Shown piece by piece: positions 13,934 through 20,808 of a stretch of 20,808 nucleotides of DNA (position 1 is the first letter of the stretch; every line of letters starts with the position of its first letter). The notes under the pieces were generated by a model. It made no database searches and had not been told where the DNA came from. It saw only the letters and a program-made list of their open reading frames with translations. This DNA is from JAXGVG01 sp040773965 (GTDB lineage: Bacteria > Pseudomonadota > Alphaproteobacteria > UBA9219). Where the stretch lies: assembly GCA_040773965.1 (NCBI GenBank), contig JAXGVG010000016.1, forward strand, positions 1 through 20,808, written 5' to 3'. Both the position numbers and the translations under genes were made by a program.

Positions 13934-15049
13934 ATGTCGTCATCGAAACGTCGCCGCCGCAACAGGCAATCGAACCCGAACGGAAACCCGCTCGCATTGC
14001 CTGGGGAATCGGCGCCCGAGTCTGCCGCTGCGGAGCCCATTGTTAGTGCGGCCGATCATACGCCTGCGCCCGAACCAACAACTCCCGCCGGGCCACAGCC
14101 CCGGGCGTCTTCCTATGAGTTTGAAAGAATTGGGGATATTCTCCGCCGGGCGCGCGAAAGGCGCGGCGAGGATCTCGATTTCATATCGGATTATTTGCGT
14201 ATCCGTCCCGGTTTTCTGGCCGCTTTGGAAGACAGCCGGTACGAGGAATTTCCCGCCGACGCCTACGTAATCGGGTTCCTTCGTTCCTATGCCATTTATC
14301 TTGGTCTGGACGGAAGGGCCGCCATCGATCACTACCGGCACGAAATGGCAGGCCGCCGCCGACGTCCCACACTCAATATGCCGCAGCCCATTTACGAAGG
14401 CCGCGCACCGACTGTTTTCATCCTTATCGGCGCTGCCATTGCGGCCATACTCATTTATGTTCTGTGGTACAGCCTTTCCTCATCCGACAGGACCGACGTC
14501 GCCGCGATGCCGGCATTGCCCCGGCAGACGGCCACGATTGTCGCAACGGCCTCTCCTGCCGATCCCGGCCTTCTCCCGGCCCTCACCGCTACGCCGGCGG
14601 ATGCCGCCGCGTCTATCGAAACAACGCCGCCCCCCGCCGTCCCGGCTGTTTCCGGGACAGTTCCGGCCCCTGCCACGGCCCCGGACTCAACCGAATTGCC
14701 AGACGCCACGGCCTCACCCGCCGCTACAGCCCCCGAAAAGCCTAAAGCACCGGTTTTCGGCGACAAAAAAAACCAAAATCCGCGCATTGTCGTGCAAGCG
14801 GATAGCGAAAGCTGGATCATGATCGCCGATAACCTTGGCAATACGGTGTTCGACCGGATTCTCAAGCCGGGCGAAAGCTATATTGTGCCGAATATCAAGG
14901 GGTTGACGCTGACAACCGGGAACGCGAACGGCCTTATTCTTAAAGTCGATGGCGTTGAAATTCCACGAATTGTGTCCAGTTCGCGCGTGGTTCGGGCCGT
15001 GCCTCTCGATCCCGAACGGCTTAAAGCGGGGCAACAGCCCGGCGAATAA
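13934..15049 (+). CDS. rodZ: RodZ-like helix-turn-helix membrane protein
   Basis: Bitopic membrane protein of 371 residues related to RodZ, which links MreB to the cell-shape machinery. Residues 1-55 are basic then Pro/Ala rich. An HTH_25-type domain follows at about 57-130, with the typical IGDILRRARERRG...LDFISDYLRI...LEDSRYEEFPADAYVIGFLR. One transmembrane helix (TVFILIGAAIAAILIYVLWY, about 157-176) leads to a long Ala/Pro/Thr-rich periplasmic linker (about 180-275). The C-terminal DUF4115-like domain contains SWIMIADNLGNTVFDRILKP and GLILKVDGVEIP. In many Alphaproteobacteria this gene sits just before ispG, as here. The match in layout to RodZ is strong, though alphaproteobacterial members are often annotated only as DUF4115 proteins. 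The ribosome-binding site is weak. Confidence 0.85.
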   Translation: MSSSKRRRRNRQSNPNGNPLALPGESAPESAAAEPIVSAADHTPAPEPTTPAGPQPRASSYEFERIGDILRRARERRGEDLDFISDYLRIRPGFLAALEDSRYEEFPADAYVIGFLRSYAIYLGLDGRAAIDHYRHEMAGRRRRPTLNMPQPIYEGRAPTVFILIGAAIAAILIYVLWYSLSSSDRTDVAAMPALPRQTATIVATASPADPGLLPALTATPADAAASIETTPPPAVPAVSGTVPAPATAPDSTELPDATASPAATAPEKPKAPVFGDKKNQNPRIVVQADSESWIMIADNLGNTVFDRILKPGESYIVPNIKGLTLTTGNANGLILKVDGVEIPRIVSSSRVVRAVPLDPERLKAGQQPGE

Positions 15050-15059
15050 TCGCATGTTT

Positions 15060-15103
15060 GGCGCCCGTTCCGCACGCGTTCGGTGCCCGTTCCGCACATG
15101 CAG
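15060..15103. repeat. two-copy 22-bp tandem repeat
   Basis: In the 188-bp gap between the rodZ-like gene and ispG, GGCGCCCGTTCCGCAC (15060-15075) and GGTGCCCGTTCCGCAC (15082-15097) differ at one base and recur with a 22-bp period. A decayed third copy may follow at about 15104. No function is evident. The rest of the gap holds no gene. Confidence 0.45.
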
Positions 15104-15175
15104 CGGTCCCGTACAGCGCCCTTTTTCGCGGTTTTGGGGCTCATTCGCGCCCTGAAATTCCCGCCCGTGAAAGCC

Positions 15176-15205
15176 TTGGCGCGACGTTCCGAACGGGTTT
15201 ATAAA
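15176..15205 (+). promoter_or_regulatory. candidate sigma-70-type promoter for ispG
   Basis: TTGGCG (15176-15181) and TATAAA (15200-15205) are separated by 18 bp and lie about 32 nt before the ispG ATG. The -10 box is good and the -35 box matches the consensus at its first three bases. It may allow ispG and the release-factor genes to be transcribed apart from the rodZ-like gene. Confidence 0.35.
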
Positions 15206-15237
15206 TCGGACCTTCCGTTTCACCTTGCGAGCATGAC

Positions 15238-16386
15238 ATGAGCGACGATTCAGCATCCCTGCACACCCTGCGCCCCTGGCGCGCGATCAAGCGCCGCAAG
15301 ACCCGTCAGATCAAGGTCGGCAACGTGCTTGTGGGCGGCGACGCGCCGATCACGGTGCAGTCGATGACCAATACGCTGACCTCGGACGCCAGGGCGACGA
15401 TTGAGCAAATCCGCCAGCTTGAAGCGGTGGGGATCGATATTGTCCGTTGCTCGTGCCCGGACGAGGAATCCACCGCCGCGCTCAAGGAAATCGTACGCGC
15501 GGCCAAAGTGCCCGTCGTGGCCGACATTCATTTTCACTACAAGCGCGGGATCGAAGCCGCCGAAGCGGGCGCGGCCTGTTTGCGCATCAATCCGGGAAAT
15601 ATCGGATCTCCCGACCGCGTGCGCGAGGTCGTGAAGGCCGCGAAGGATCACGGCTGTTCGATGCGCATCGGCGTGAACGCCGGATCGCTGGAGCAGGAGT
15701 TGCTGGAAAAATACGGCGAGCCTTGCCCCGAAGCGATGGTGGAAAGCGCCATGGGCCACGCACGCATCCTTGAAGACCACGATTTCCGCGATTTCAAGAT
15801 TAGCGTAAAAGCTTCCGATCCGCTTCTGACCGTTGCGGCTTATCGCGGCCTTGCGACCGCTTGCGATTACCCGCTGCATATCGGCATTACCGAAGCGGGC
15901 GGCTTGCGCACCGGCACAGTGAAAAGCGCCATCGGCATGGGCGCGTTGCTGGGATACGGCATCGGCGACACGATCCGCGTTTCGCTTTCCGCCGATCCGG
16001 TTGAGGAAGTGCGCGTCGGGTTTGAAATTCTGAAATCGCTTGGCCTTCGAAGCCGTGGCGTAACGATTATTTCCTGCCCCACCTGCGCGCGCCGGCGTTA
16101 TGACGTGATCAAGACCGTGGCGACGCTGGAAGAACGGCTGGCGAACATCACGACGCCGCTGACCGTTTCGGTTATCGGGTGCGTCGTGAACGGCCCCGGC
16201 GAGGCCATGCACACGGATATCGGCATCACCGGCGGCGGCAACAACACGCACCAGATTTATATCGGCGGCCAAGCCGACCACCGCCTGAAAGACGGCGATA
16301 TCGTCGAGCATATCGTGGAGTTGGTGGAGGCGAGGGTTAAGGAGATTGAGGCGGGGAAAAGAGAAACTTTCAAGAGGAACGGCTGA
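15238..16386 (+). CDS. ispG: 4-hydroxy-3-methylbut-2-enyl diphosphate synthase
   Basis: IspG/GcpE, the [4Fe-4S] enzyme that converts methylerythritol cyclodiphosphate to HMBPP in the MEP isoprenoid pathway, in the cytoplasm. The 382 residues form the short bacterial form, with the TIM-barrel domain first (GGDAPITVQSMTNT...DIVRCSCPDEES...ADIHFHYKRG...LRINPGNIG). The C-terminal cluster-binding domain follows: Cys280 and Cys283 in SCPTCARR, Cys315 and Glu322 in GCVVNGPGEA. These are the three cysteines and the Glu that hold the cluster. The ATG at 15238 has only a weak ribosome-binding site; an ATG 5 nt upstream is out of frame. Isoprenoids from this pathway feed undecaprenyl phosphate, the carrier used by the EPS genes, although the neighbourhood is probably just conserved housekeeping order. 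Confidence 0.98.
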   Translation: MSDDSASLHTLRPWRAIKRRKTRQIKVGNVLVGGDAPITVQSMTNTLTSDARATIEQIRQLEAVGIDIVRCSCPDEESTAALKEIVRAAKVPVVADIHFHYKRGIEAAEAGAACLRINPGNIGSPDRVREVVKAAKDHGCSMRIGVNAGSLEQELLEKYGEPCPEAMVESAMGHARILEDHDFRDFKISVKASDPLLTVAAYRGLATACDYPLHIGITEAGGLRTGTVKSAIGMGALLGYGIGDTIRVSLSADPVEEVRVGFEILKSLGLRSRGVTIISCPTCARRRYDVIKTVATLEERLANITTPLTVSVIGCVVNGPGEAMHTDIGITGGGNNTHQIYIGGQADHRLKDGDIVEHIVELVEARVKEIEAGKRETFKRNG

Positions 16387-16402
16387 CTGACCGTTATTGA
16401 TT

Positions 16403-17470
16403 ATGTCCCTTACGGAAACCTTTGCCCGCGTTTTGGCCCGGCACGATGAATTGCGCGACGCTTTGTCGGCGCAAGGGCTGGCGGCCGAGCCGTTCGCCAG
16501 GCTGTCCAGGGAGTATGCGGACCTGACGCCCGTGGCCGAGGCCATTTTAGAGCTGCAAAAAGCGCGAAAGGAACAGGCCGGCGCGGAAGCTCTTTTAAGC
16601 GATCCCGAGATGCAGGCCGAAGCCCGGCGCGAGATCGAGGCGCTGCGCCAGAAAATTCCGGCGCTTGAAAAGCAGGTGCAGCGCATGTTGCTGCCGAAAG
16701 ACATTGCCGACGAGCGCAACGCCATTCTTGAAATACGCGCGGGCGCGGGCGGCGACGAGGCCGCGCTTTTCGGCGCGGTATTGTTCGACATGTACCGCAA
16801 GTACGCGGCCATTCGCGGCTGGCGGTTCGAGGTCATGGAATTGTCCGAAAACGACCTTGGCGGCCTTAAGGAAGGCACCGCCATGATCAGCGGCAGGGGC
16901 GTTTTCGCGCGCCTCAAGTTCGAATCCGGCGTGCACCGGGTCCAGCGCGTGCCGCAGACCGAGGCTTCGGGCCGCGTGCATACCTCCACCGCCACCGTGG
17001 CCGTTTTGCCGGAAATGGAGGACGTGGACGTGCAGGTCAACGAGCAGGATTTGCGCGTCGACGTTTACCGCTCGTCCGGCGCGGGCGGCCAGCACGTCAA
17101 CAAGACGGAAAGCGCCGTGCGCCTTACGCACCTGCCGACGGGCATCGTGGTGGCCATGCAGGACGAGCGGTCGCAGATCAAGAACCGCGCGAAGGCGATG
17201 AAAATCCTGCGCGCCCGGCTTTACGAGCGCGAACGCAGCGCCCGCGACGCCGCGCATGCCGCCGCGCGCAAGGAACAGGTGGGCACCGGCGACCGCTCGG
17301 AGCGCATCCGCACCTATAACTTTCCGCAGAGCCGCGTAAGCGACCACCGCATCAACCTGACCTTGTACAAGATCAACGAAGTCATTAACGGCACCGCTTT
17401 GGACGCGTTTATCGACGCGCTGATTACGGACGACGAGGCGCGGAAGCTGGCGGACCTTGGCGTTCAATGA
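16403..17470 (+). CDS. prfA: peptide chain release factor 1
   Basis: RF1 ends translation at UAA and UAG. From the ATG at 16403 it has 355 residues, close to the 360 of E. coli; a TTG at 16397 would add two residues and is less likely. The N-terminal helical domain (1-100) is followed by RAGAGGDEAALFGAVLFDMY. The stop-codon reading PxT motif is PQT at 184-186 (VPQTEASGRVHTS). The GGQ motif that triggers peptide release is at 228-230 in SGAGGQHVNKTESAVRLTHL. The C-terminal part has DERSQIKNRAKAMKIL and RTYNFPQSRVSDHRINLTLY. It ends by overlapping prmC by 4 bp (ATGA), so the factor and its methylase are translationally coupled. Confidence 0.98.
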   Translation: MSLTETFARVLARHDELRDALSAQGLAAEPFARLSREYADLTPVAEAILELQKARKEQAGAEALLSDPEMQAEARREIEALRQKIPALEKQVQRMLLPKDIADERNAILEIRAGAGGDEAALFGAVLFDMYRKYAAIRGWRFEVMELSENDLGGLKEGTAMISGRGVFARLKFESGVHRVQRVPQTEASGRVHTSTATVAVLPEMEDVDVQVNEQDLRVDVYRSSGAGGQHVNKTESAVRLTHLPTGIVVAMQDERSQIKNRAKAMKILRARLYERERSARDAAHAAARKEQVGTGDRSERIRTYNFPQSRVSDHRINLTLYKINEVINGTALDAFIDALITDDEARKLADLGVQ

Positions 17471-18396
17471 CCGGGACGATGGTCACGCTTTTCGATCTTC
17501 TTCGCGCAAGCCAGGACGAACTCGCCGCCGCCGGGGTGGACAATCCCGTGCCGGATTCGCGCCTTTTGATCGCGCATGCGCTGACATGCGGCCGCGCCGA
17601 TCTATTGACGCAGACGGACCGCGTCTTGTCCGCCGAAGAGGCCGCCGTCATTCAAACGCTCATTTCCCGGCGCGCGGCGCGCGAGCCCGTGTCGCGTATT
17701 CTGGGCCTGCGCGAGTTTTGGGGCCTTCCGTTCGGCCTGAACGAAGCGACGCTCGATCCCCGGCCCGACAGCGAGACAGTTATAGAAACGGCGCTGACAG
17801 AAGGCAGAAAGCAGGGATCAGGGATCAGAAAAAAGTCAGAGTTTGCTTCTCTGATGCCTGATTCCTGCTTTCTGCCCTCTGTTCTCGATCTCGGCACGGG
17901 GTCCGGGTGTTTGTTGCTGGCATTACTGCATGAATGGCCGCAAGCCACAGGCCTTGGCGTGGACATCGCCCCCCGCGCGATCGAACAGGCCCAAATCAAC
18001 GCGAGGCGTTTGGGGATACAGGACCGCGCGGCGTTTCGCGTCAATGACTGGCTCGACGATATTGAAGAAACCTTCGATGTGATTGTATGCAATCCGCCCT
18101 ATATCGCCGCCGCCGACATTCCCGCCCTTATGCCCGAAGTGCGTGAGCACGACCCCTTGGCCGCGCTGGACGGCGGCAGGGACGGGCTGGACGCCTATCG
18201 CCATCTTATCCCGCTTTTGCCGCAACGGCTGAAGAACGGCGGATGGGCTTTTTTTGAAGCCGGGCAAGGACAGGCGGAAGCCGTTTGCGGCCTGTTCCGG
18301 GAGGCCGGTTTCAGGGATATTCGCGCCGCCCGCGACCTTGGCGGGATTGAGCGGTGTGTGGCGGGCTGCTATGGATCCCCGCCTTCGCGGGGATAA
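17467..18396 (+). CDS. prmC: release factor glutamine methyltransferase with in-frame palindromic insert
   Basis: PrmC (HemK) methylates the Gln of the GGQ motif in release factors, using S-adenosylmethionine. The 309 residues contain the N-terminal helical domain (1-100), then the family segment REFWGLPFGLNEATLDPRPDSETVIE, the SAM-binding LDLGTGSGCLLLAL (about 140-153) and the catalytic NPPY at 209-212. Two parts are foreign. Residues 111-138 (TEGRKQGSGIRKKSEF...) are encoded by a long inverted repeat, taking the place of the short linker normally found before the SAM motif. The last residues (GSPPSRG) are encoded by a REP-like hairpin that also supplies the first base of the stop codon. The E. 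coli protein has 277 residues. All catalytic motifs are intact, so the gene is probably functional. Confidence 0.95.
   Translation: MTGTMVTLFDLLRASQDELAAAGVDNPVPDSRLLIAHALTCGRADLLTQTDRVLSAEEAAVIQTLISRRAAREPVSRILGLREFWGLPFGLNEATLDPRPDSETVIETALTEGRKQGSGIRKKSEFASLMPDSCFLPSVLDLGTGSGCLLLALLHEWPQATGLGVDIAPRAIEQAQINARRLGIQDRAAFRVNDWLDDIEETFDVIVCNPPYIAAADIPALMPEVREHDPLAALDGGRDGLDAYRHLIPLLPQRLKNGGWAFFEAGQGQAEAVCGLFREAGFRDIRAARDLGGIERCVAGCYGSPPSRG
17797..17882. repeat. 86-bp palindromic element inserted in prmC
   Basis: Two 33-bp arms (17797-17829 and 17850-17882) are inverted copies with 30 of 33 positions matching, around a 20-nt loop. Each arm carries a repeated GGGATCA-like unit. The element keeps the prmC frame open and adds about 28 codons in the flexible linker between the two domains. 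This is how Rickettsia palindromic elements behave, though I do not claim this one is related by sequence. In RNA it would form a very strong hairpin inside the prmC mRNA. Confidence 0.85.
18375..18394. repeat. REP-like hairpin at the end of prmC
   Basis: ATCCCCGC (18375-18382) and GCGGGGAT (18387-18394) pair perfectly around the tetraloop CTTC. This core (GGATCCCCGCCTTCGCGGGG) matches a dispersed repeat widely seen in proteobacterial genomes, recognisable by the spurious peptides DPRLRGDK and WIPAFAGI it encodes. It overlaps the last prmC codons and ends on the first base of the TAA. It lies between convergent genes with no T-run on either side, so it is more likely an mRNA-end stabiliser or mobile repeat than a classical terminator. 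Confidence 0.7.
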
Positions 18397-18435
18397 GCGT
18401 TTTCCAGGCTCGCATTCGCTCGCCAAGAAAGCCGC

Positions 18436-19443
18436 TTACTTCGCCGCCATCATCGCCTGGGCCGTGTCGGCCATGCGGCAGGAGAAGCCCCATTCGTTAT
18501 CGTACCACGACATCACGCGCACGAACGTGCCGCCGATCACCTTCACTTCGTTCAGCGCGAAGATGGAGGAATGCGGGTTGTGGTTGAAGTCGATCGACAC
18601 CAGCGGCTCGTCATAAACGCCCAGAATGCCTTTCAGGGGCCCGTTCGCCGCCGCCGTGATCAGTTTTTTGACCTCGTCGGGCGACGTTTCGCGTTTGGCC
18701 ACGAACTTTAAATCCACCAGAGAGACGTTCGGCGTCGGCACGCGGATGGCCGTGCCGTCCAGCTTGCCCTTGAGGTCCGGCAGCACCTTGCCCACGGCCT
18801 TGGCCGCGCCCGTGGACGTCGGGATCATGCTGACCGCCGCCGCGCGCGCGCGGTGAAGATCCTTATGCGCCGTGTCCACCACGCGCTGGTCGCCCGTGAA
18901 CGCGTGGATGGTCGTCATGAAGCCGTGCTCGATCCCGATGCCGTTGTGCAGGACATAGGCCACCGGCGCAAGGCAGTTCGTGGTGCACGACGCGTTCGAG
19001 ACGATGGCGTGCGAGGCCTTCAATTCGTTGTGGTTCACGCCGTAGACGACCGTGATGTCCTCATCCGTCGCGGGCGCGGAGATCAGGATTTTTTTGGCTC
19101 CGGCATCGAGGTGCTTGGTTGCGTCGGCGCGCTTGGTGAAACGGCCCGAGCATTCCATCACGATGTCGATGCCCAGATCGCCCCAGCCGAGCTTGGCCGG
19201 GTCGGCGCATTGCAGCCCCTTGATCTTGTGGCCGTCGACAACCAGGTCGTTGCCCTCGGTCGCCACCGATTTGTCAAAGCGGCCATGCACGGAATCGTAT
19301 TTCAGCAGATGCGCGTTCGTCGCGGCGTCGGCAAGGTCGTTCAACGCGACGACTTCGATATCCTTGCGGTCCAGTTCGTACAGAGCCCGCAAAACCAAAC
19401 GGCCAATACGGCCAAAGCCGTTAATAGCTACGCGTGTTGTCAT
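18436..19443 (-). CDS. gap: glyceraldehyde-3-phosphate dehydrogenase, type I
   Basis: Glycolytic and gluconeogenic enzyme interconverting glyceraldehyde-3-phosphate and 1,3-bisphosphoglycerate. The 335 residues are the normal length. The Rossmann motif INGFGRIGRL is at 7-16 and Asp36 (ALND) favours NAD over NADP. The catalytic Cys153 is in SNASCTTNCLAP, with the following HAFTGDQRVVD, and the C-terminal SWYDNEWGFS is intact. AAGGAAGG lies 5 nt before the ATG. It follows tkt after 14 bp on the same strand, a common arrangement (tkt-gap, often then pgk) in Alphaproteobacteria. Here the neighbour after gap is the convergent prmC, so pgk is not adjacent. Confidence 0.98.
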   Translation of the reverse strand: MTTRVAINGFGRIGRLVLRALYELDRKDIEVVALNDLADAATNAHLLKYDSVHGRFDKSVATEGNDLVVDGHKIKGLQCADPAKLGWGDLGIDIVMECSGRFTKRADATKHLDAGAKKILISAPATDEDITVVYGVNHNELKASHAIVSNASCTTNCLAPVAYVLHNGIGIEHGFMTTIHAFTGDQRVVDTAHKDLHRARAAAVSMIPTSTGAAKAVGKVLPDLKGKLDGTAIRVPTPNVSLVDLKFVAKRETSPDEVKKLITAAANGPLKGILGVYDEPLVSIDFNHNPHSSIFALNEVKVIGGTFVRVMSWYDNEWGFSCRMADTAQAMMAAK

Positions 19444-19457
19444 GTTAGCCTTCCTTT

Positions 19458-20808
19458 CTATGTCAGACTTTTTGCCGCAGCGATTATCGCGGCCGAGGTA
19501 ATTCCGAAATGCTTGTACAGCTGACCGGCGGGCGCCGACGCGCCAAAGCCGCTCATGCCGATAAAGACGCCTTTCGCGCCCAGATAACGGTCCCAGCCCA
19601 TCCGGAGACCCGCTTCAATGGCGATGCAGGGAGCCTTGCCCAACACCGACTGGCGGTAGTCTTCGTCCTGGGCGTCGAACAGTTCCCAGCACGGCATGGA
19701 GACAACCGCCGCCGCAATGCCTTCCTTTTTCAAGGCCTCCTGCGCTTCCAGCGCAAGCGTCACCTCGGAGCCCGTCGCCAGCAGAGTCGCCTGCCGTTTG
19801 CCTTTCGCTTCGGCCAGAACGTACGCGCCGCGTGACGACAGGTTTTCCGTTCCGTTGCTCCGGACGGCCGGCAGCCCCTGGCGCGACAGGGCCAGAAGGC
19901 TCGGCGCGTCCTCGCTTTGCAGCGCCAACTGCCAGCATTCCGCCGTTTCCACGCCGTCGCAGGGGCGGAACACAAGCAAGTTGGGGATCGCGCGCAACGC
20001 CGCCAGATGCTCCACCGGCTGGTGCGTCGGGCCGTCTTCGCCGAGGCCGATGCTGTCGTGCGTCATCACGAAGACGACGCGCTGTTTCATCAGCGCCGCA
20101 AGGCGAATGGCCGGGCGGCTGTAGTCCGCGAACTGCATGAACGTGCCGCCGTATGGCACGAGGCCGCCGTGCAGCGCCATGCCGTTCATCGCCGCCGCCA
20201 TCGCATGCTCGCGCACGCCGAAGTGAATGTAACGTCCGTCGTAGTGGTTGGCCGAAAGCGGGCCGTAGCCCTTGACCTGCGTGTTGTTGGAGGGCGTCAG
20301 ATCGGCCGAGCCCCCGGTCAACTCAGGCATAATGGGCATCAGGGCTTCGAGCACGGTTCCCGACGACTGGCGCGTGGCGTGTTTTGGCTTTTCGTTCGCG
20401 ATTTTCTGTTTGAGCTGGGTCAGGACCTGGTCCATCGCCGCAGGCAAAACGCCGCGCGTCACGCGGTCGAACTCGGGCCTTTGGGGCGAACGCTGGCGGC
20501 GCTTTTCCCATTCAAGCCTTTCGTCCTCCCCGCGCTCGCCCGCTTCCCGCCAGGCTTTCAGCACGTCGTCCGGAATCTCGAACGGCGGCAAATCCCATCC
20601 CAGCTTTTTGCGCGCGGCGGCGATTTCTTCCGCCCCCAGGGGCGCGCCGTGGCAGCCGGACGTGCCTTCTTTTTTCGGCGCGCCGTACCCGATGACCGTG
20701 CGGCAGGCGATGAGCGAGGGCTTGTACTGGGCGGCAAGCGCCGCTTCGGTGGCGTGGGCGATAGCCTCCGGATCGTGGCCGTCGATGGCCTGGACGTGCC
20801 AGCCGTAG
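19458..20808 (-). CDS. tkt: transketolase (partial, N-terminus beyond window)
   Basis: Thiamine-diphosphate enzyme of the pentose-phosphate pathway, moving two-carbon units between sugars. The frame is open to the right edge, giving the last 449 residues of about 660. Codons to the right of 20591 match the family as well: GWHVQAIDGHDPEAI, KPSLIACRTVIGYGAPKKEG and CHGAPLGAEEI. The TTG at 20591 is therefore an internal Leu codon, not the start. Further on are LTGGSADLTPSN and IHFGVREHAMAAAMNGMALH, which holds the catalytic Glu that activates the cofactor, then MTHDSIGLGEDGPTHQPVEH and the C-terminal domain. It is the first visible gene of the tkt-gap operon. Transketolase-level flux supplies sugar phosphates that could feed EPS precursors, but there is no sign of a specific link. 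Confidence 0.97.
   Translation of the reverse strand, partial: YGWHVQAIDGHDPEAIAHATEAALAAQYKPSLIACRTVIGYGAPKKEGTSGCHGAPLGAEEIAAARKKLGWDLPPFEIPDDVLKAWREAGERGEDERLEWEKRRQRSPQRPEFDRVTRGVLPAAMDQVLTQLKQKIANEKPKHATRQSSGTVLEALMPIMPELTGGSADLTPSNNTQVKGYGPLSANHYDGRYIHFGVREHAMAAAMNGMALHGGLVPYGGTFMQFADYSRPAIRLAALMKQRVVFVMTHDSIGLGEDGPTHQPVEHLAALRAIPNLLVFRPCDGVETAECWQLALQSEDAPSLLALSRQGLPAVRSNGTENLSSRGAYVLAEAKGKRQATLLATGSEVTLALEAQEALKKEGIAAAVVSMPCWELFDAQDEDYRQSVLGKAPCIAIEAGLRMGWDRYLGAKGVFIGMSGFGASAPAGQLYKHFGITSAAIIAAAKSLT

Noticed and set aside
16397..16402. TTG start for prfA
   Set aside because: An ATG follows two codons later and gives the usual N-terminus.
15250..17040. A 596-codon open frame on the minus strand opposite ispG and prfA
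   Set aside because: It is the antisense shadow of two firmly identified genes in GC-rich DNA, has no ribosome-binding site of note, and its translation shows no domain or signal.
17797..17882. CRISPR-like repeat or intrinsic terminator in prmC
   Set aside because: There is one inverted pair, no spacer series, and the reading frame continues through it into the essential SAM-binding motif.
20591..20591. Start of transketolase at an internal TTG
   Set aside because: Codons further right continue the transketolase sequence without a break to the window edge.
1..20808. tRNA, rRNA, insertion sequences or integrase genes
   Set aside because: I saw no cloverleaf-like sequence, no rRNA core motifs and no transposase or recombinase coding sequence on either strand.

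Overview
The window looks like the chromosome of an alphaproteobacterium of moderately high GC. The evidence is indirect. A RodZ-like cytoskeletal protein, ispG, prfA and prmC sit in a row, transketolase is next to gapA, a porin-like barrel accompanies exopolysaccharide export genes, and CtrA-like 8-mers (TTAACCAT) occur between genes. No rRNA or other marker allows a genus call.

About two thirds of the window (1-13.7 kb) is an exopolysaccharide (EPS) locus of the Wzx/Wzy type. From a divergent control region at about 8.07-8.20 kb, a minus-strand series runs leftward: a polytopic candidate polymerase (Wzy-like), a fused PIG-L deacetylase/hexapeptide acetyltransferase, a flippase (Wzx), a secreted protein with an HExxH motif, a secreted protein of unknown function, an outer-membrane beta-barrel and a Wza-type export protein. 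A further minus-strand gene may begin at the left edge. Rightward from the same region run a GT4 glycosyltransferase and a secreted clan-A glycoside hydrolase reminiscent of PslG, overlapping by 4 bp. These converge on a second minus-strand operon: a WbaP-type initiating sugar-phosphate transferase, a small membrane protein and another GT4. Together the genes cover lipid-linked initiation, sugar addition, acyl modification, flipping, polymerisation, export and trimming. No chain-length regulator or kinase (Wzc) is visible inside the window.

The rest (13.9-20.8 kb) is housekeeping. rodZ-like, ispG, prfA and prmC run rightward, with prfA and prmC overlapping by 4 bp, and converge on a tkt-gap operon running leftward; tkt is cut by the window edge.

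The most unusual sequence feature is in prmC. An 86-bp near-perfect inverted repeat is inserted in frame between the N-terminal domain and the SAM-binding motif, like the Rickettsia palindromic elements. The same gene ends inside a second, REP-like hairpin. A third hairpin of this general kind forms the end of the unknown secreted gene near 2.3 kb. Other points of interest are the TTAACCAT sites, a strong inverted repeat in the divergent EPS control region, the bifunctional deacetylase/acetyltransferase fusion and a small membrane protein inside the initiation operon.
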